A stretch of DNA of 38,100 nucleotides from an uncultured Clostridia bacterium (GCA_905236685.1 CAJOPD010000087.1:1-38100); one strand, 5' to 3'; shown: positions 1-8,253, counted from the stretch's first letter. The notes: generated by a model not told the origin, from the sequence alone. Numbers and translations: made by a program.

Positions 1-379
1 ATTCCATTTCGAACCTTTTAATCCATTTTAGTATATCGTCATATTGCATTTTTCCGATTTCAACAGAACGACCAAGCTTTACTACATCATCATTACTAAA
101 AGTCATTCTAATTCCGCCAACCTCTAAAGAGGTCAGCATAACGTACAAGCCCATACGTGTATTTACGCAAGCGAATGTGCGATTTGTAATAAGCAAAAGT
201 CCCAAAGCTGCAGCTTTTTCCTCTTTTGTTTTATATAATTCTTCACCTTCGGATTCGGCATAAGTATTTTCCAAAATACTATCCAAAAGCTCTAAATCTG
301 TTTCTCCAACTGCTTCACTTATTTCCTGTGATAGTATTTGATACAGCAAAAGCACCTTTTCTTTATCAAATTTAATCAT
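1..379 (-). CDS. Doc/Fic-like toxin of a Phd-Doc type module, truncated by the window edge, degenerate Fic motif
   Basis: Own translation from ATG at 379: MIKFDKEKVLLLYQILSQEISEAVGETDLELLDSILENTYAESEGEELYKTKEEKAAALGLLLITNRTFACVNTRMGLYVMLTSLEVGGIRM... It overlaps the upstream Phd-like ORF by ATGA (376-379). Confidence 0.7.
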   Translation of the reverse strand, partial: MIKFDKEKVLLLYQILSQEISEAVGETDLELLDSILENTYAESEGEELYKTKEEKAAALGLLLITNRTFACVNTRMGLYVMLTSLEVGGIRMTFSNDDVVKLGRSVEIGKMQYDDILKWIKRFEME

Positions 380-618
380 TTTCCAAGCTCCGTAAACGCA
401 GATTTATACCTGTTCAGGACTCTTTTTGCCGCTACTTCAATCTTTTCATCATCGGTAATCTCAAAATAATCATTTGAATCAATATCAATTACCAAAAATT
501 TAGGCTTATTGTTTTTGAATATAACAGCCTGACCGTTATTTTCTGCAAGTTTTGCCACTTTTGAAAAATTTTGGTTTGCTTCCGTCATAGTTGTTATCTT
601 ATTTGTATCTATATGCAT
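376..618 (-). CDS. Phd/YefM-family antitoxin
   Basis: 80 aa ORF: TNKITTMTEANQNFSKVAKLAENNGQAVIFKNNKPKFLVI is typical of the Phd/YefM N-terminus; overlaps the Doc-like ORF. Confidence 0.8.
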   Translation of the reverse strand: MHIDTNKITTMTEANQNFSKVAKLAENNGQAVIFKNNKPKFLVIDIDSNDYFEITDDEKIEVAAKRVLNRYKSAFTELGK

Positions 619-679
619 AGTATACCTCCCTTTCCTTAATCGTAAAATGGTTTTGTTACGTCATATATCCTTTTTATAA

Positions 680-1369
680 TTATCTCTTCTTTTTATTACA
701 AATACTCATTTGGGCAAAGCAGTAGTTGTCGTTCCAATCTTTTTCAGGATTGCTTGCCCAGATACATTTTTCCTTGAAGAAAGACCAAGGACCTACAAAA
801 TAACTTTCGCCTTCTTTTAAGTGATGCGGTCCTAACATATTCCGAAGGTTATTGATAAGTGTGATTTCTGTCTTAACCCTGCCGTTTACGCCAAAATCAC
901 TAAGAGGAAGTCTGTTATCGGTAAGCATAACCTTTTCGGTATCTCCGATTTTGATTTTAACTGCGTTTATTCCCTTTATATCAAGTTCCAATACGGGATT
1001 TTCGCCCTCTATATCAAGTTCTGTTTCAAGCACCATCTCTCCTGCGAAGAAGGGATAGCCCTGCTGTTCGATATTTAGAGGTTTTAATATAAGGTATTGT
1101 TCTCTGCCTCCATTTAGTATGACGATAATTCTCATACTTTCCTTGATGCTTCGGATATCGTCTATTAAATCAAATATAGAGGATAAGGTAACAGCACTTG
1201 CGGCAATTATAACAACATCAGTCTTTTGTGCATTTTGTTCTGCATAGCTTAAAAGCTGTACCGAAGTCACCGCATTTTCTGCTTCAAATATAAGGTCATT
1301 CTTTACAAATGCTTTCTGCAGAGCTTCCTGCAAGTGCGTTTCTCCAAATAAAGTTAAAACCCCCGTCAT
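680..1369 (-). CDS. Chimeric ORF: N-terminal CpaE/receiver-like segment (aa ~1-93) joined to a glycoside-hydrolase-like C-terminal segment (aa ~104-229)
   Basis: N-part ...KTDVVIIAASAVTLSSIFDLIDDIRSIKESMRIIVILNGGREQYL is Rossmann/receiver-like. C-part GYPFFAGEMVLETEL...NNLRNMLGPHHLKEGESYFVGPWSFFKEKCIW resembles the C-terminal sugar-binding end of large glycosidases. Confidence 0.6.
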   Translation of the reverse strand: MTGVLTLFGETHLQEALQKAFVKNDLIFEAENAVTSVQLLSYAEQNAQKTDVVIIAASAVTLSSIFDLIDDIRSIKESMRIIVILNGGREQYLILKPLNIEQQGYPFFAGEMVLETELDIEGENPVLELDIKGINAVKIKIGDTEKVMLTDNRLPLSDFGVNGRVKTEITLINNLRNMLGPHHLKEGESYFVGPWSFFKEKCIWASNPEKDWNDNYCFAQMSICNKKKR

Positions 1370-1370
1370 A

Positions 1371-1751
1371 TCATATTTCCTCCAAGTTTTCCATAGGATT
1401 TAAGGCTTTTGCCTTTTGCTCGTTTAACAGCTTGACTGTAAATTCAAGTGCATTTTCTGTATCCTTTCTGTCCCGCTTTTGAAAAGCGTGAAGCAGAATA
1501 ACATTATTATCCGCCATATAAAATATTATTCTTATCATTGTCCGTGCAGACCGTAATCTTATTTCATAAAGCTCCTTATATCGTTCCGTGCCGAAATGCT
1601 TTATATACGGCTCACACAAAATATTTTTCTCATCTTCGAGATATGCCTTCATAAACTCAAATTTCTTTTTCATTTTTGGCTGTGCTGTTTCTAAAAATAC
1701 TTTTACGGAATTTTTCTTTTCATTGTCAGTAAGTATGTAAATTTTTCTCAT
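1371..1751 (-). CDS. RelE/HigB (phage Gp49-like, DUF891-type) toxin-family protein
   Basis: 126 aa: YKELYEIRLRSARTMIRIIFYMADNNVILLHAFQKRDRKD is characteristic of the Gp49-like/RelE toxin fold. Confidence 0.75.
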   Translation of the reverse strand: MRKIYILTDNEKKNSVKVFLETAQPKMKKKFEFMKAYLEDEKNILCEPYIKHFGTERYKELYEIRLRSARTMIRIIFYMADNNVILLHAFQKRDRKDTENALEFTVKLLNEQKAKALNPMENLEEI

Positions 1752-1951
1752 AGCTTGTCCGTCCTTCGCTTTAATACTATTTTTTCTCCTGTTTCAAGAA
1801 AATGTTTATAATCAATAGGAGGATAGCGTTTGCTATCCTCCGAAAACCGTTCGTGCGTTTTATAGAACGAACAATTGCCTCTTTCACATAACTTCTCATT
1901 CAAAATACTGCAACATCGCCCTTGATTTGCAAAGCAGTCCTTAAAGCTCAA
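1748..1951 (-). CDS. Small cysteine-rich protein of unknown function
   Basis: LSFKDCFANQGRCCSILNEKLCERGNCSFYKTHERFSEDSKRYPPIDYKHFLETGE. TTG start at 1951 behind an AGAGGTG-like RBS is preferred over the 2023 ATG. Overlaps the RelE-like ORF by 4 nt. Confidence 0.6.
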   Translation of the reverse strand: MSFKDCFANQGRCCSILNEKLCERGNCSFYKTHERFSEDSKRYPPIDYKHFLETGEKIVLKRRTDKL

Positions 1952-2302
1952 TATATTCACCTCTAAATTCAAATTAAAAAGAAGCACAAAATATGCTTCT
2001 TTCCTCGCAACGCAAAAAATCACGATAACATTATATCACGGTCAAAATGTAATGAAAACCCCAAAACCGTGTTTTTTTAATATATTTTTTATGATTGGTT
2101 TTGTAAGTTCCTTTACTGTTATTGTAAAATCTATATACTTTATTCCAATATATTTATTACATCGACATTCCTTATTCTTGCGTAATTTATTGTATTTTGT
2201 GTCCCTTCTTTAATACAACTATAAAATATATCAGATGAATCTGCGGTCATTATTAGTATTGGTAAAATTAGCGGGAATGGATAGTAATTTCAAGCTGTAC
2301 AA

Positions 2303-3514
2303 TCACTCCTTTGATCGATTTGTTATTTCCTTTCCTTTGATTAGTGCTAACTTTTTATAATTTGGGTCAGTAAACCATTTTTCTTTCATCTGTACAAGTT
2401 CAAAGGTTTTATTATCAATATCACTCTTTTTAATTACATATATCGGTCTTTTCAACACAGAAAAATAATTTAGTTCATATTTGCACCAAACAGAATTTAG
2501 TGAATGTTCTGATTCTACAAAAATCAATGCGTTAGATTGTTCTAATCTTTTCTCTATAACCTTAAGTGTCGCTTCACATACCAGATGTCTTTTTAAGTAA
2601 TCAACATCATTAATCCAATCACAAAAAACATCCCGGCCTTTACTGTTTTCAAACATAATTAAGTCTTGTACAGAATCTCGATCTTTACTACTGTGAGATA
2701 TAAAATAATCGTATTTTTTTAGCTTTTGTTCTTTTGAATTTTCTATTCTATATTCTAATTCTTCTGGATTTTCGGGAATTCTATATATCTGTTTTGCATA
2801 TACATTTTTTAGAAAATTCTTTCTCTTTTTATTTCTTGTATGCACTTGCATATATTTTTGCTTTCTCACCCGTATGGGATAGTTAAAACTCTGCAAGTGA
2901 AAAAAAGCTTCCCAACGCAATTGCTGATTTATTTCTGTATCATTTAACTTAAAGAAAAATCGGATTATCTTAGGGCTGTAGTACTTTTTAAGTTCAAGCA
3001 AAATATACACTTTATCTTGCTGTGTTGTATTTTTTCTCTCATATAAACCAATTAGTTGGTCAATGAACGCCGGTGTAACTTGTTGAGTCTTCTTTAACGC
3101 CTTTTCGATTTTTAGGTTAATTTTTTCAATTTTTGGTTTCCTCTTAGCCCATAACGCACTTTGAGCTGCAGTCTGTGCATCTTCTGAATAATTGTTTTCC
3201 CATATTGTTTTATAATCATCAGATAATATTTTCTTAAATATGAATACATTTTTAAGCAAAATCTCCGGCTTATCCATATTATAACGATTTTTCCCAAAGT
3301 TCCTTTTTATATATTTATCTTTTGTTTTATAATATGAATATTTATCCTCGACAGCTTTCCACTCATGCGGATAATACTTCTTTAATAGTTCTATTATGTC
3401 ATTTTCAGTATATTCTTGTGGCAAAACAGGTTGTAAAGTTTCAATTTGTTTAGACCACATATTAATAATATCTCTAATTTCGTGTTCAAAAATATGTTTT
3501 GTTACTCCTGCCAT
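2303..3514 (-). CDS. TIR-domain protein with a helical/basic N-terminal region; candidate anti-phage effector
   Basis: C-terminal KYDYFISHSSKDRD...VFCDWINDVDYLKR...SNALIFVESEHSLNSVWCKYELNYF: TIR box 1 plus the WCxxEL motif carrying the predicted catalytic Glu. ORF track runs to 3523; ATG at 3514 gives MAGVTKHIFEHE. Confidence 0.85.
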   Translation of the reverse strand: MAGVTKHIFEHEIRDIINMWSKQIETLQPVLPQEYTENDIIELLKKYYPHEWKAVEDKYSYYKTKDKYIKRNFGKNRYNMDKPEILLKNVFIFKKILSDDYKTIWENNYSEDAQTAAQSALWAKRKPKIEKINLKIEKALKKTQQVTPAFIDQLIGLYERKNTTQQDKVYILLELKKYYSPKIIRFFFKLNDTEINQQLRWEAFFHLQSFNYPIRVRKQKYMQVHTRNKKRKNFLKNVYAKQIYRIPENPEELEYRIENSKEQKLKKYDYFISHSSKDRDSVQDLIMFENSKGRDVFCDWINDVDYLKRHLVCEATLKVIEKRLEQSNALIFVESEHSLNSVWCKYELNYFSVLKRPIYVIKKSDIDNKTFELVQMKEKWFTDPNYKKLALIKGKEITNRSKE

Positions 3515-3584
3515 GATTATCAAGCTTCCCTTTTATTTATCTTTATGAATTTTTTATATACCCTCTTGAATTAATGTATATATC

Positions 3585-3788
3585 TCATTGCAATATCTTT
3601 CTTTCATAGTATTCCTTTACTGCTGCTCTTTCAAGAGCTTGTATCTTGTCCCTTGCCCCGTTATGCTTTGTTATATATTTAGGATCGCCAATGGCAAGAT
3701 ATGCACTTATCTGCTCACGAGGGCTGTATCCTGCCTTCTTTAAGGCTGATACAATTTCTTTCATAATCTCATTTGTTTCATAGTTCAT
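3585..3788 (-). CDS. IreB-like (UPF0297-type) small protein
   Basis: 67 aa: ALKKAGYSPREQISAYLAIGDPKYITKHNGARDKIQALER matches the IreB pattern (GY.P..Q..GYL..GDP.YI..H..AR..I..LER). Confidence 0.75.
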   Translation of the reverse strand: MNYETNEIMKEIVSALKKAGYSPREQISAYLAIGDPKYITKHNGARDKIQALERAAVKEYYERKILQ

Positions 3789-4191
3789 CAGGAAAATCTC
3801 CGTCTATTTGTAAAATATCAGAAAAGTAAATTTCCGTTTTATCTTTGAATATGATTTTCTTGTAAATATCATCAATTATGCGGATTATGCCTGTCTTTAC
3901 AGCATATTCTCCGCCCTCTTTTCTACTGTCGGGAACAAAATACGTTACGCTGAATTCTTCTTTTAGCTTGTTTTCAGCAATATAGTTTAATTTTCGATTC
4001 AAATGGTTTATTTCTCCCTCGCTAAGCTCAAGCTTTGTGTCCGTCAGTCTGGCAGTTTCCTTAACATCATCGGAATATCCGGAAAGGGACATATACGGAG
4101 CAAACTGTGCCGCTCTGTCAATCATAGACATCTGTTTTCGCGTAGCTGACTTATGATGCGGAAGATTTATTATATCGTCATATTTACCCAT
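3778..4191 (-). CDS. YolD-like family protein
   Basis: 137 aa: DDIINLPHHKSATRKQMSMIDRAAQFAPYMSLSGYSDDVKETARLT; directly upstream of a Y-family polymerase. Confidence 0.8.
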   Translation of the reverse strand: MGKYDDIINLPHHKSATRKQMSMIDRAAQFAPYMSLSGYSDDVKETARLTDTKLELSEGEINHLNRKLNYIAENKLKEEFSVTYFVPDSRKEGGEYAVKTGIIRIIDDIYKKIIFKDKTEIYFSDILQIDGDFPDEL

Positions 4192-4193
4192 TT

Positions 4194-5705
4194 CTACTCC
4201 TTATGACCTCCCACCATTTTATTCCTTTCAATAGTGGTTGCCCCCTCTTTAAGATTCATACCTTTAATAATGGCATTCTTGCCAAACTGTTCCTTTATCT
4301 CAATCATAGCCTTTTGTATCCGCTTTTCCTTTGACAGCTTTTCCGCTTCTTTTTCCCTATCTTTTAAAACCTGTTCATACTGCGTGAACAGGTCAAGCTG
4401 TTCATAAAGGATTTTTTCTTCAACCGCTGTTTCAGGCATGATGTGATTTGCCGTTATATTCACGCGTCTTATCAAAAGGTCTGGATTTACCTCTTTATCA
4501 TATACCGAAAGTGTTGCGTTTGTTATAAGCTTTGACGATGCCGTGAATTTTCCGACATTACCTGTACCGTGAGCGTGCTTCGGAACGCTTCTTCCGTAAA
4601 AATCCTTTGTTACTTCAACTTTGTATTTGCTTTTTATATCTATATTCGTTAAGTTTTCTATATCATAGCCTATTGTGAGAACTATTTGGTCTGTAACAAG
4701 CTCTTTTCTTACCAAATCAAGTGCTAACAGATCCGCCATTTCCTGAACAATCAGTCTGCCTTTTTGGAAATCATACGGGCTTTGCAGGACTTGTCCGGAA
4801 CTTATGCAATTATTTCTCGGTTTATACTTTCTGACATCTGCCATTGTGCAAGGTTCATAGCCCCATGCGTGGTCTATCAAAAGCTCTGCATTTATACCGA
4901 ACACTCTGTATAGATTATCTTCTCCCGCCTTTGAAAGCGAACATCTTGCAATATCGCCCATTGTAAAAAGGCACATCTTTTCAAGCTTTGCGGCATATCC
5001 CTTTCCGACACGCCAGAAGTCTGTTATGGGCGTATGCTCCCAAAGGCGTTTTCTATAGCTCATTTCATCAAGTGTCGAAATCCGAACACCGTTTTCGTCA
5101 GGCTCTATATGCTTGGCATCAATATCCATAGCGACCTTTGCAAGATACATATTTGTACCTATTCCCGCTGTTGCAGTTATACCTGTTGTTTTCAAAACAT
5201 CCAAAATGACAGTCATAGCGAATTCCTTCGGTGTCATTTTATAGCCTTTTAAGTAATCGGTTATGTCCATGAAGACTTCGTCAACCGAATATACCAAAAT
5301 ATCTTCAGGTGCAATATATTTTAAGTAAATCTCATAAATCCTTGTACTGTATTTCATATACAGCGACATTCTCGGCGTTGCAACAATATATGATACTTCA
5401 AGCTTAGGATTTGCTTTCAGTTCATCGTCACTATATGATTCGCCCTCAAATTTACCGACCTTTCTTATTCTGTCGGCATTTACTTCTTTAATTCTTTGCA
5501 CCACTTCAAAAAGCCTTGATCTGCCCTTTATCCCGTATGATTTTATCGCCGGACTGGCAGCAAGGCATATTGTTTTTTCCGTTCTTGAATTATCGGCTAC
5601 AACAAGATTTGTTTTAAGCGGATCAAGTCCCCGTTCAACACATTCAACCGACGAGTAAAATGATTTAAGGTCGATACAAAGATATATCCTGTTCTTCAAA
5701 ATCAT
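4194..5705 (-). CDS. Y-family DNA polymerase (UmuC/ImpB/UvrX-like)
   Basis: 503 aa: CIDLKSFYSSVECVERG, YSVDEVFMDIT and GIGTNMYLAKVAMDIDAK motifs. Confidence 0.93.
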   Translation of the reverse strand: MILKNRIYLCIDLKSFYSSVECVERGLDPLKTNLVVADNSRTEKTICLAASPAIKSYGIKGRSRLFEVVQRIKEVNADRIRKVGKFEGESYSDDELKANPKLEVSYIVATPRMSLYMKYSTRIYEIYLKYIAPEDILVYSVDEVFMDITDYLKGYKMTPKEFAMTVILDVLKTTGITATAGIGTNMYLAKVAMDIDAKHIEPDENGVRISTLDEMSYRKRLWEHTPITDFWRVGKGYAAKLEKMCLFTMGDIARCSLSKAGEDNLYRVFGINAELLIDHAWGYEPCTMADVRKYKPRNNCISSGQVLQSPYDFQKGRLIVQEMADLLALDLVRKELVTDQIVLTIGYDIENLTNIDIKSKYKVEVTKDFYGRSVPKHAHGTGNVGKFTASSKLITNATLSVYDKEVNPDLLIRRVNITANHIMPETAVEEKILYEQLDLFTQYEQVLKDREKEAEKLSKEKRIQKAMIEIKEQFGKNAIIKGMNLKEGATTIERNKMVGGHKE

Positions 5706-5751
5706 TCCTCCTCGTCTTTTTTACAGTTATTTTTCCGCATTTTCGCAAAAT

Positions 5752-6234
5752 TTATAATTCTTTTATGTACCTTACATCACAGGCAAAATGCTCTGTTTTT
5801 ACTAATGGCTCATACACTCTTTTAAATCCGTATTTTTCATAAAACTTTTGTGCCGCCGTCATATTTTCTAATGTTTCCAAATAACATTTGTTATAATAAT
5901 TCTTTGCATAATCTAAAGCTATTTCCATTAGTTTATGCGATAGTCCTGTTCCTCGTGCCTCGGATAGACAATACATTTTCTGAAGTTCGCATACGCCGTC
6001 AAGTTCTTCTAATTTTCCTATTCCGACACCTCCGATTAGTCGGTCAAACTCATCTGTTGCTACCCAATATTTATTGCCTTCGGAATTATAGATTTCGAAA
6101 AATCTTCCCAAATCAGGATCAGCCCATGCAGTTCCCTCATGATTCGCTCCAAATTCAATTAAACAGACTCTTATTAGCTCTTCTACTCCTTTATTATCCT
6201 TTTCTGCAATTTCTCTGATTTTATATTCCATCAC
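5752..6234 (-). CDS. GNAT-family N-acetyltransferase
   Basis: 160 aa: LQKMYCLSEARGTGLSHKLMEIALDYAKNYY...AAQKFYEKYGFKRV. Confidence 0.9.
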   Translation of the reverse strand: MMEYKIREIAEKDNKGVEELIRVCLIEFGANHEGTAWADPDLGRFFEIYNSEGNKYWVATDEFDRLIGGVGIGKLEELDGVCELQKMYCLSEARGTGLSHKLMEIALDYAKNYYNKCYLETLENMTAAQKFYEKYGFKRVYEPLVKTEHFACDVRYIKEL

Positions 6235-6263
6235 ATAACCTCCAACACATCAAAGGAATTGTT

Positions 6264-7106
6264 TTAATCTGTCGCCGATGCAAGAATTACGCAAAAGCGG
6301 TTAAGTGTTTTGTCGTAGACAGTATAGCAGAGCGTTCCCCACCATTCGTGCCCGTCATCGAAATAATCCGACCATTCGGTAGTCCACTCATAAACCGTCA
6401 ATTCATCTGTACCGTTTGGGAATAGCTTTTCATTTACTGCATTAAAATCCTTTTCAGTATAATCGCACCCATACGGCGGGTCAAGAAATGCTTTTTTATA
6501 GTTAAGCTTGTCACTTTTTTCGATTGGTGCAAAAAGCTCACAGGTATCAACCTTTTTTGCCTTTGCCTTCCCTATGCTGTATTGCCATACAGGTTCACCG
6601 TCATCTGTAAACAATTCTCCGCAAGCAATGGCAAGCGCCAGCCAATGTGAATTATAATCATCAGATAAATGCTCATTTTTGACAATATAATAGTCGACTA
6701 CACAGCCTGTATCACAGTCAATCGGCGGACAAAAAGTATAATTATCCTCTGTATTATTTTCCTTTTGCAATAATTTTTCAGGATTTTTCTTTTTGGGGCG
6801 GTCTTTAAACACCTCTTCCGCTATTTCTATCCCAATATCCCCCATTCCTGCGGCATACTCTACCATTTCGCAAAAATCATTTTTATCATATTCCATACCG
6901 CTTATTGAAGTGATTGTCTTTCCTTCTCTGAAGCATTCGGCAGGATCAAAGGCATTATGTACCGCCGTTTTGATTCCGGTTTCGTCTGTGATAAAAAGGC
7001 ACGGCTCATAAGGGTGGCATGTGAGAATATACCTTTTCCCGTCGGCAATTACACAAATATACCCGTTTTCTTCACCAAACATATATCGTTCATTTATCTT
7101 TTCCAT
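6264..7106 (-). CDS. Hypothetical protein, acidic, unknown function
   Basis: Long ORF; the internal start MEKINERYMFGEENGYICVIADGKRY has a purine-rich RBS (aaggggaaaat) and avoids the overlap with the upstream gene that the 7166 start would need. Confidence 0.6.
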   Translation of the reverse strand: MEKINERYMFGEENGYICVIADGKRYILTCHPYEPCLFITDETGIKTAVHNAFDPAECFREGKTITSISGMEYDKNDFCEMVEYAAGMGDIGIEIAEEVFKDRPKKKNPEKLLQKENNTEDNYTFCPPIDCDTGCVVDYYIVKNEHLSDDYNSHWLALAIACGELFTDDGEPVWQYSIGKAKAKKVDTCELFAPIEKSDKLNYKKAFLDPPYGCDYTEKDFNAVNEKLFPNGTDELTVYEWTTEWSDYFDDGHEWWGTLCYTVYDKTLNRFCVILASATD

Positions 7107-7131
7107 ATTTTCCCCTTGATACTGCCTCTTT

Positions 7132-7683
7132 TTATTTTCTAATAAGGTATAGCAGCGTATCGCCATTATCCTTTAACCATTTATGGCATTCCCTATACTC
7201 AGGAAATACCTTTAATACCTCATCATAGAATTTCTTGGAGTGATTTTTAACCTTTATGTGACACAGTTCATGGACAACCACGCTGTCAAGCACATCTTTT
7301 GGAGCAAGGGCTAAAAGGCCGTTAAAACTTAAATTGCCGTTGTAGCTACAGCTTCCCCACCGCTTTTTCTGCATTCTCACCGTCACTCTTTCATATTCTA
7401 CGCCGATTATTTCGGCGTAATATGCCGCTCGCTCCAAAACAAGCTTTTCGGCTTTTGACTTTAATTCTAAAATCTCATCATCTGTTAAAGGCTTTATTTT
7501 TGAGATTGCCTCTTTGTGCTTTTCTATGCGTTGATTCTGTTTTTCAATCCATCTCTTATGCTGATTTAAAAATTCTTCTATTTCAGTATCTGTTGCCCTT
7601 TTTGGAGCAGGAACAATAAAGCCGTCCAACATGCTTTCAATACAAATGGTTTTGCGGTTACTCCTGATTATTTTGATATCCAT
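7132..7683 (-). CDS. YgjP-like/DUF45 (M48-type) metallopeptidase
   Basis: 183 aa: RWGSCSYNGNLSFNGLLALAPKDVLDSVVVHELCHIKVKNHSKKFYDEV; HELCH zinc motif. Confidence 0.9.
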   Translation of the reverse strand: MDIKIIRSNRKTICIESMLDGFIVPAPKRATDTEIEEFLNQHKRWIEKQNQRIEKHKEAISKIKPLTDDEILELKSKAEKLVLERAAYYAEIIGVEYERVTVRMQKKRWGSCSYNGNLSFNGLLALAPKDVLDSVVVHELCHIKVKNHSKKFYDEVLKVFPEYRECHKWLKDNGDTLLYLIRK

Positions 7684-7685
7684 TT

Positions 7686-7901
7686 TTATTCAAGTTCACT
7701 TATTCTTGAATCAAGCTCTGCAAGAAGCTCCTCTATTTGTGAAATCTTATCTTCCCATTCATCATAAGTATCATCATAATCATCCGGTTCATTGTTATAG
7801 AGTTCATCATACTTATTCTCTGCCGCCTCTTTGTACTCTTCTAAATCTTCAAGAGTCATATCTTCAATATCCATTTCAGCAAATTCTTCAAAATCCCTCA
7901 T
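7686..7901 (-). CDS. Small acidic coiled-coil-like protein
   Basis: 71 aa, rich in D/E, MRDFEEFAEMDIEDMTLEDLEEYKEAAENKYDELY; 2 nt upstream of the metallopeptidase ORF. Confidence 0.55.
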   Translation of the reverse strand: MRDFEEFAEMDIEDMTLEDLEEYKEAAENKYDELYNNEPDDYDDTYDEWEDKISQIEELLAELDSRISELE

Positions 7902-7982
7902 AAGTCTGCCTCCAATTTCTTGTTTTGTCCGATTTTTTTCATTCTATCATAATTCTTTTATGATTTCAACGGTATATTTCAA

Positions 7983-8005
7983 GAAAAAAAGACACCAAAG
8001 TGTCC
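7983..8005 (-). terminator. Small Rho-independent-like terminator
   Basis: Minus strand GGACACTTTGGTGTCTTTTTTTC: short GACAC/GTGTC stem plus T-run, downstream of the 8007 stop. Confidence 0.5.
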
Positions 8006-8006
8006 T

Positions 8007-8237
8007 TTATATCTTCATCTGCTCTTTAAGTGTAGCAAGGCTTTTATCATATTGTTATTTTGATATTGCATTACGCTCTAAAAAGCTGTCAAGTGTCTGC
8101 TTTTGTCTTTCAAATAGCATTTGTGCTGTTTGCTTCCCATTCGAGCCTTCAAGCTGTTCTTTATCGAAAATCATAAGATATCCTGCTTTCATTTTCTTTA
8201 TCGAGTGTATTATAATAAAATTTGACAAGAAATTCAA
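8007..8237 (-). pseudogene. Small conserved-looking protein interrupted by an in-frame TAA at 8055-8057
   Basis: Frame reads MKAGYLMIFDKEQLEGSNGKQTAQMLFERQKQTLDSFLERNAISK*QYDKSLATLKEQMKI*. Coding character continues in frame past the stop. Confidence 0.5.
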
Positions 8238-8253
8238 TATACAAAACAGAATT

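Noticed and set aside
2037-2078. Plus-strand hairpin CACGGT...ACCGTG with T-run as a terminator
   Set aside because: Short 6-7 bp stem with a long loop and no plus-strand gene upstream; chance similarity is likely.
2303-3514. Assignment as Thoeris ThsB
   Set aside because: No ThsA (SIR2-SLOG) gene nearby and a long N-terminal region not typical of ThsB; kept only as TIR protein.
6264-7166. Start codon at 7166 for the hypothetical ORF
   Set aside because: It would overlap the upstream metallopeptidase gene by 35 nt; the internal ATG at 7106 has a better RBS.
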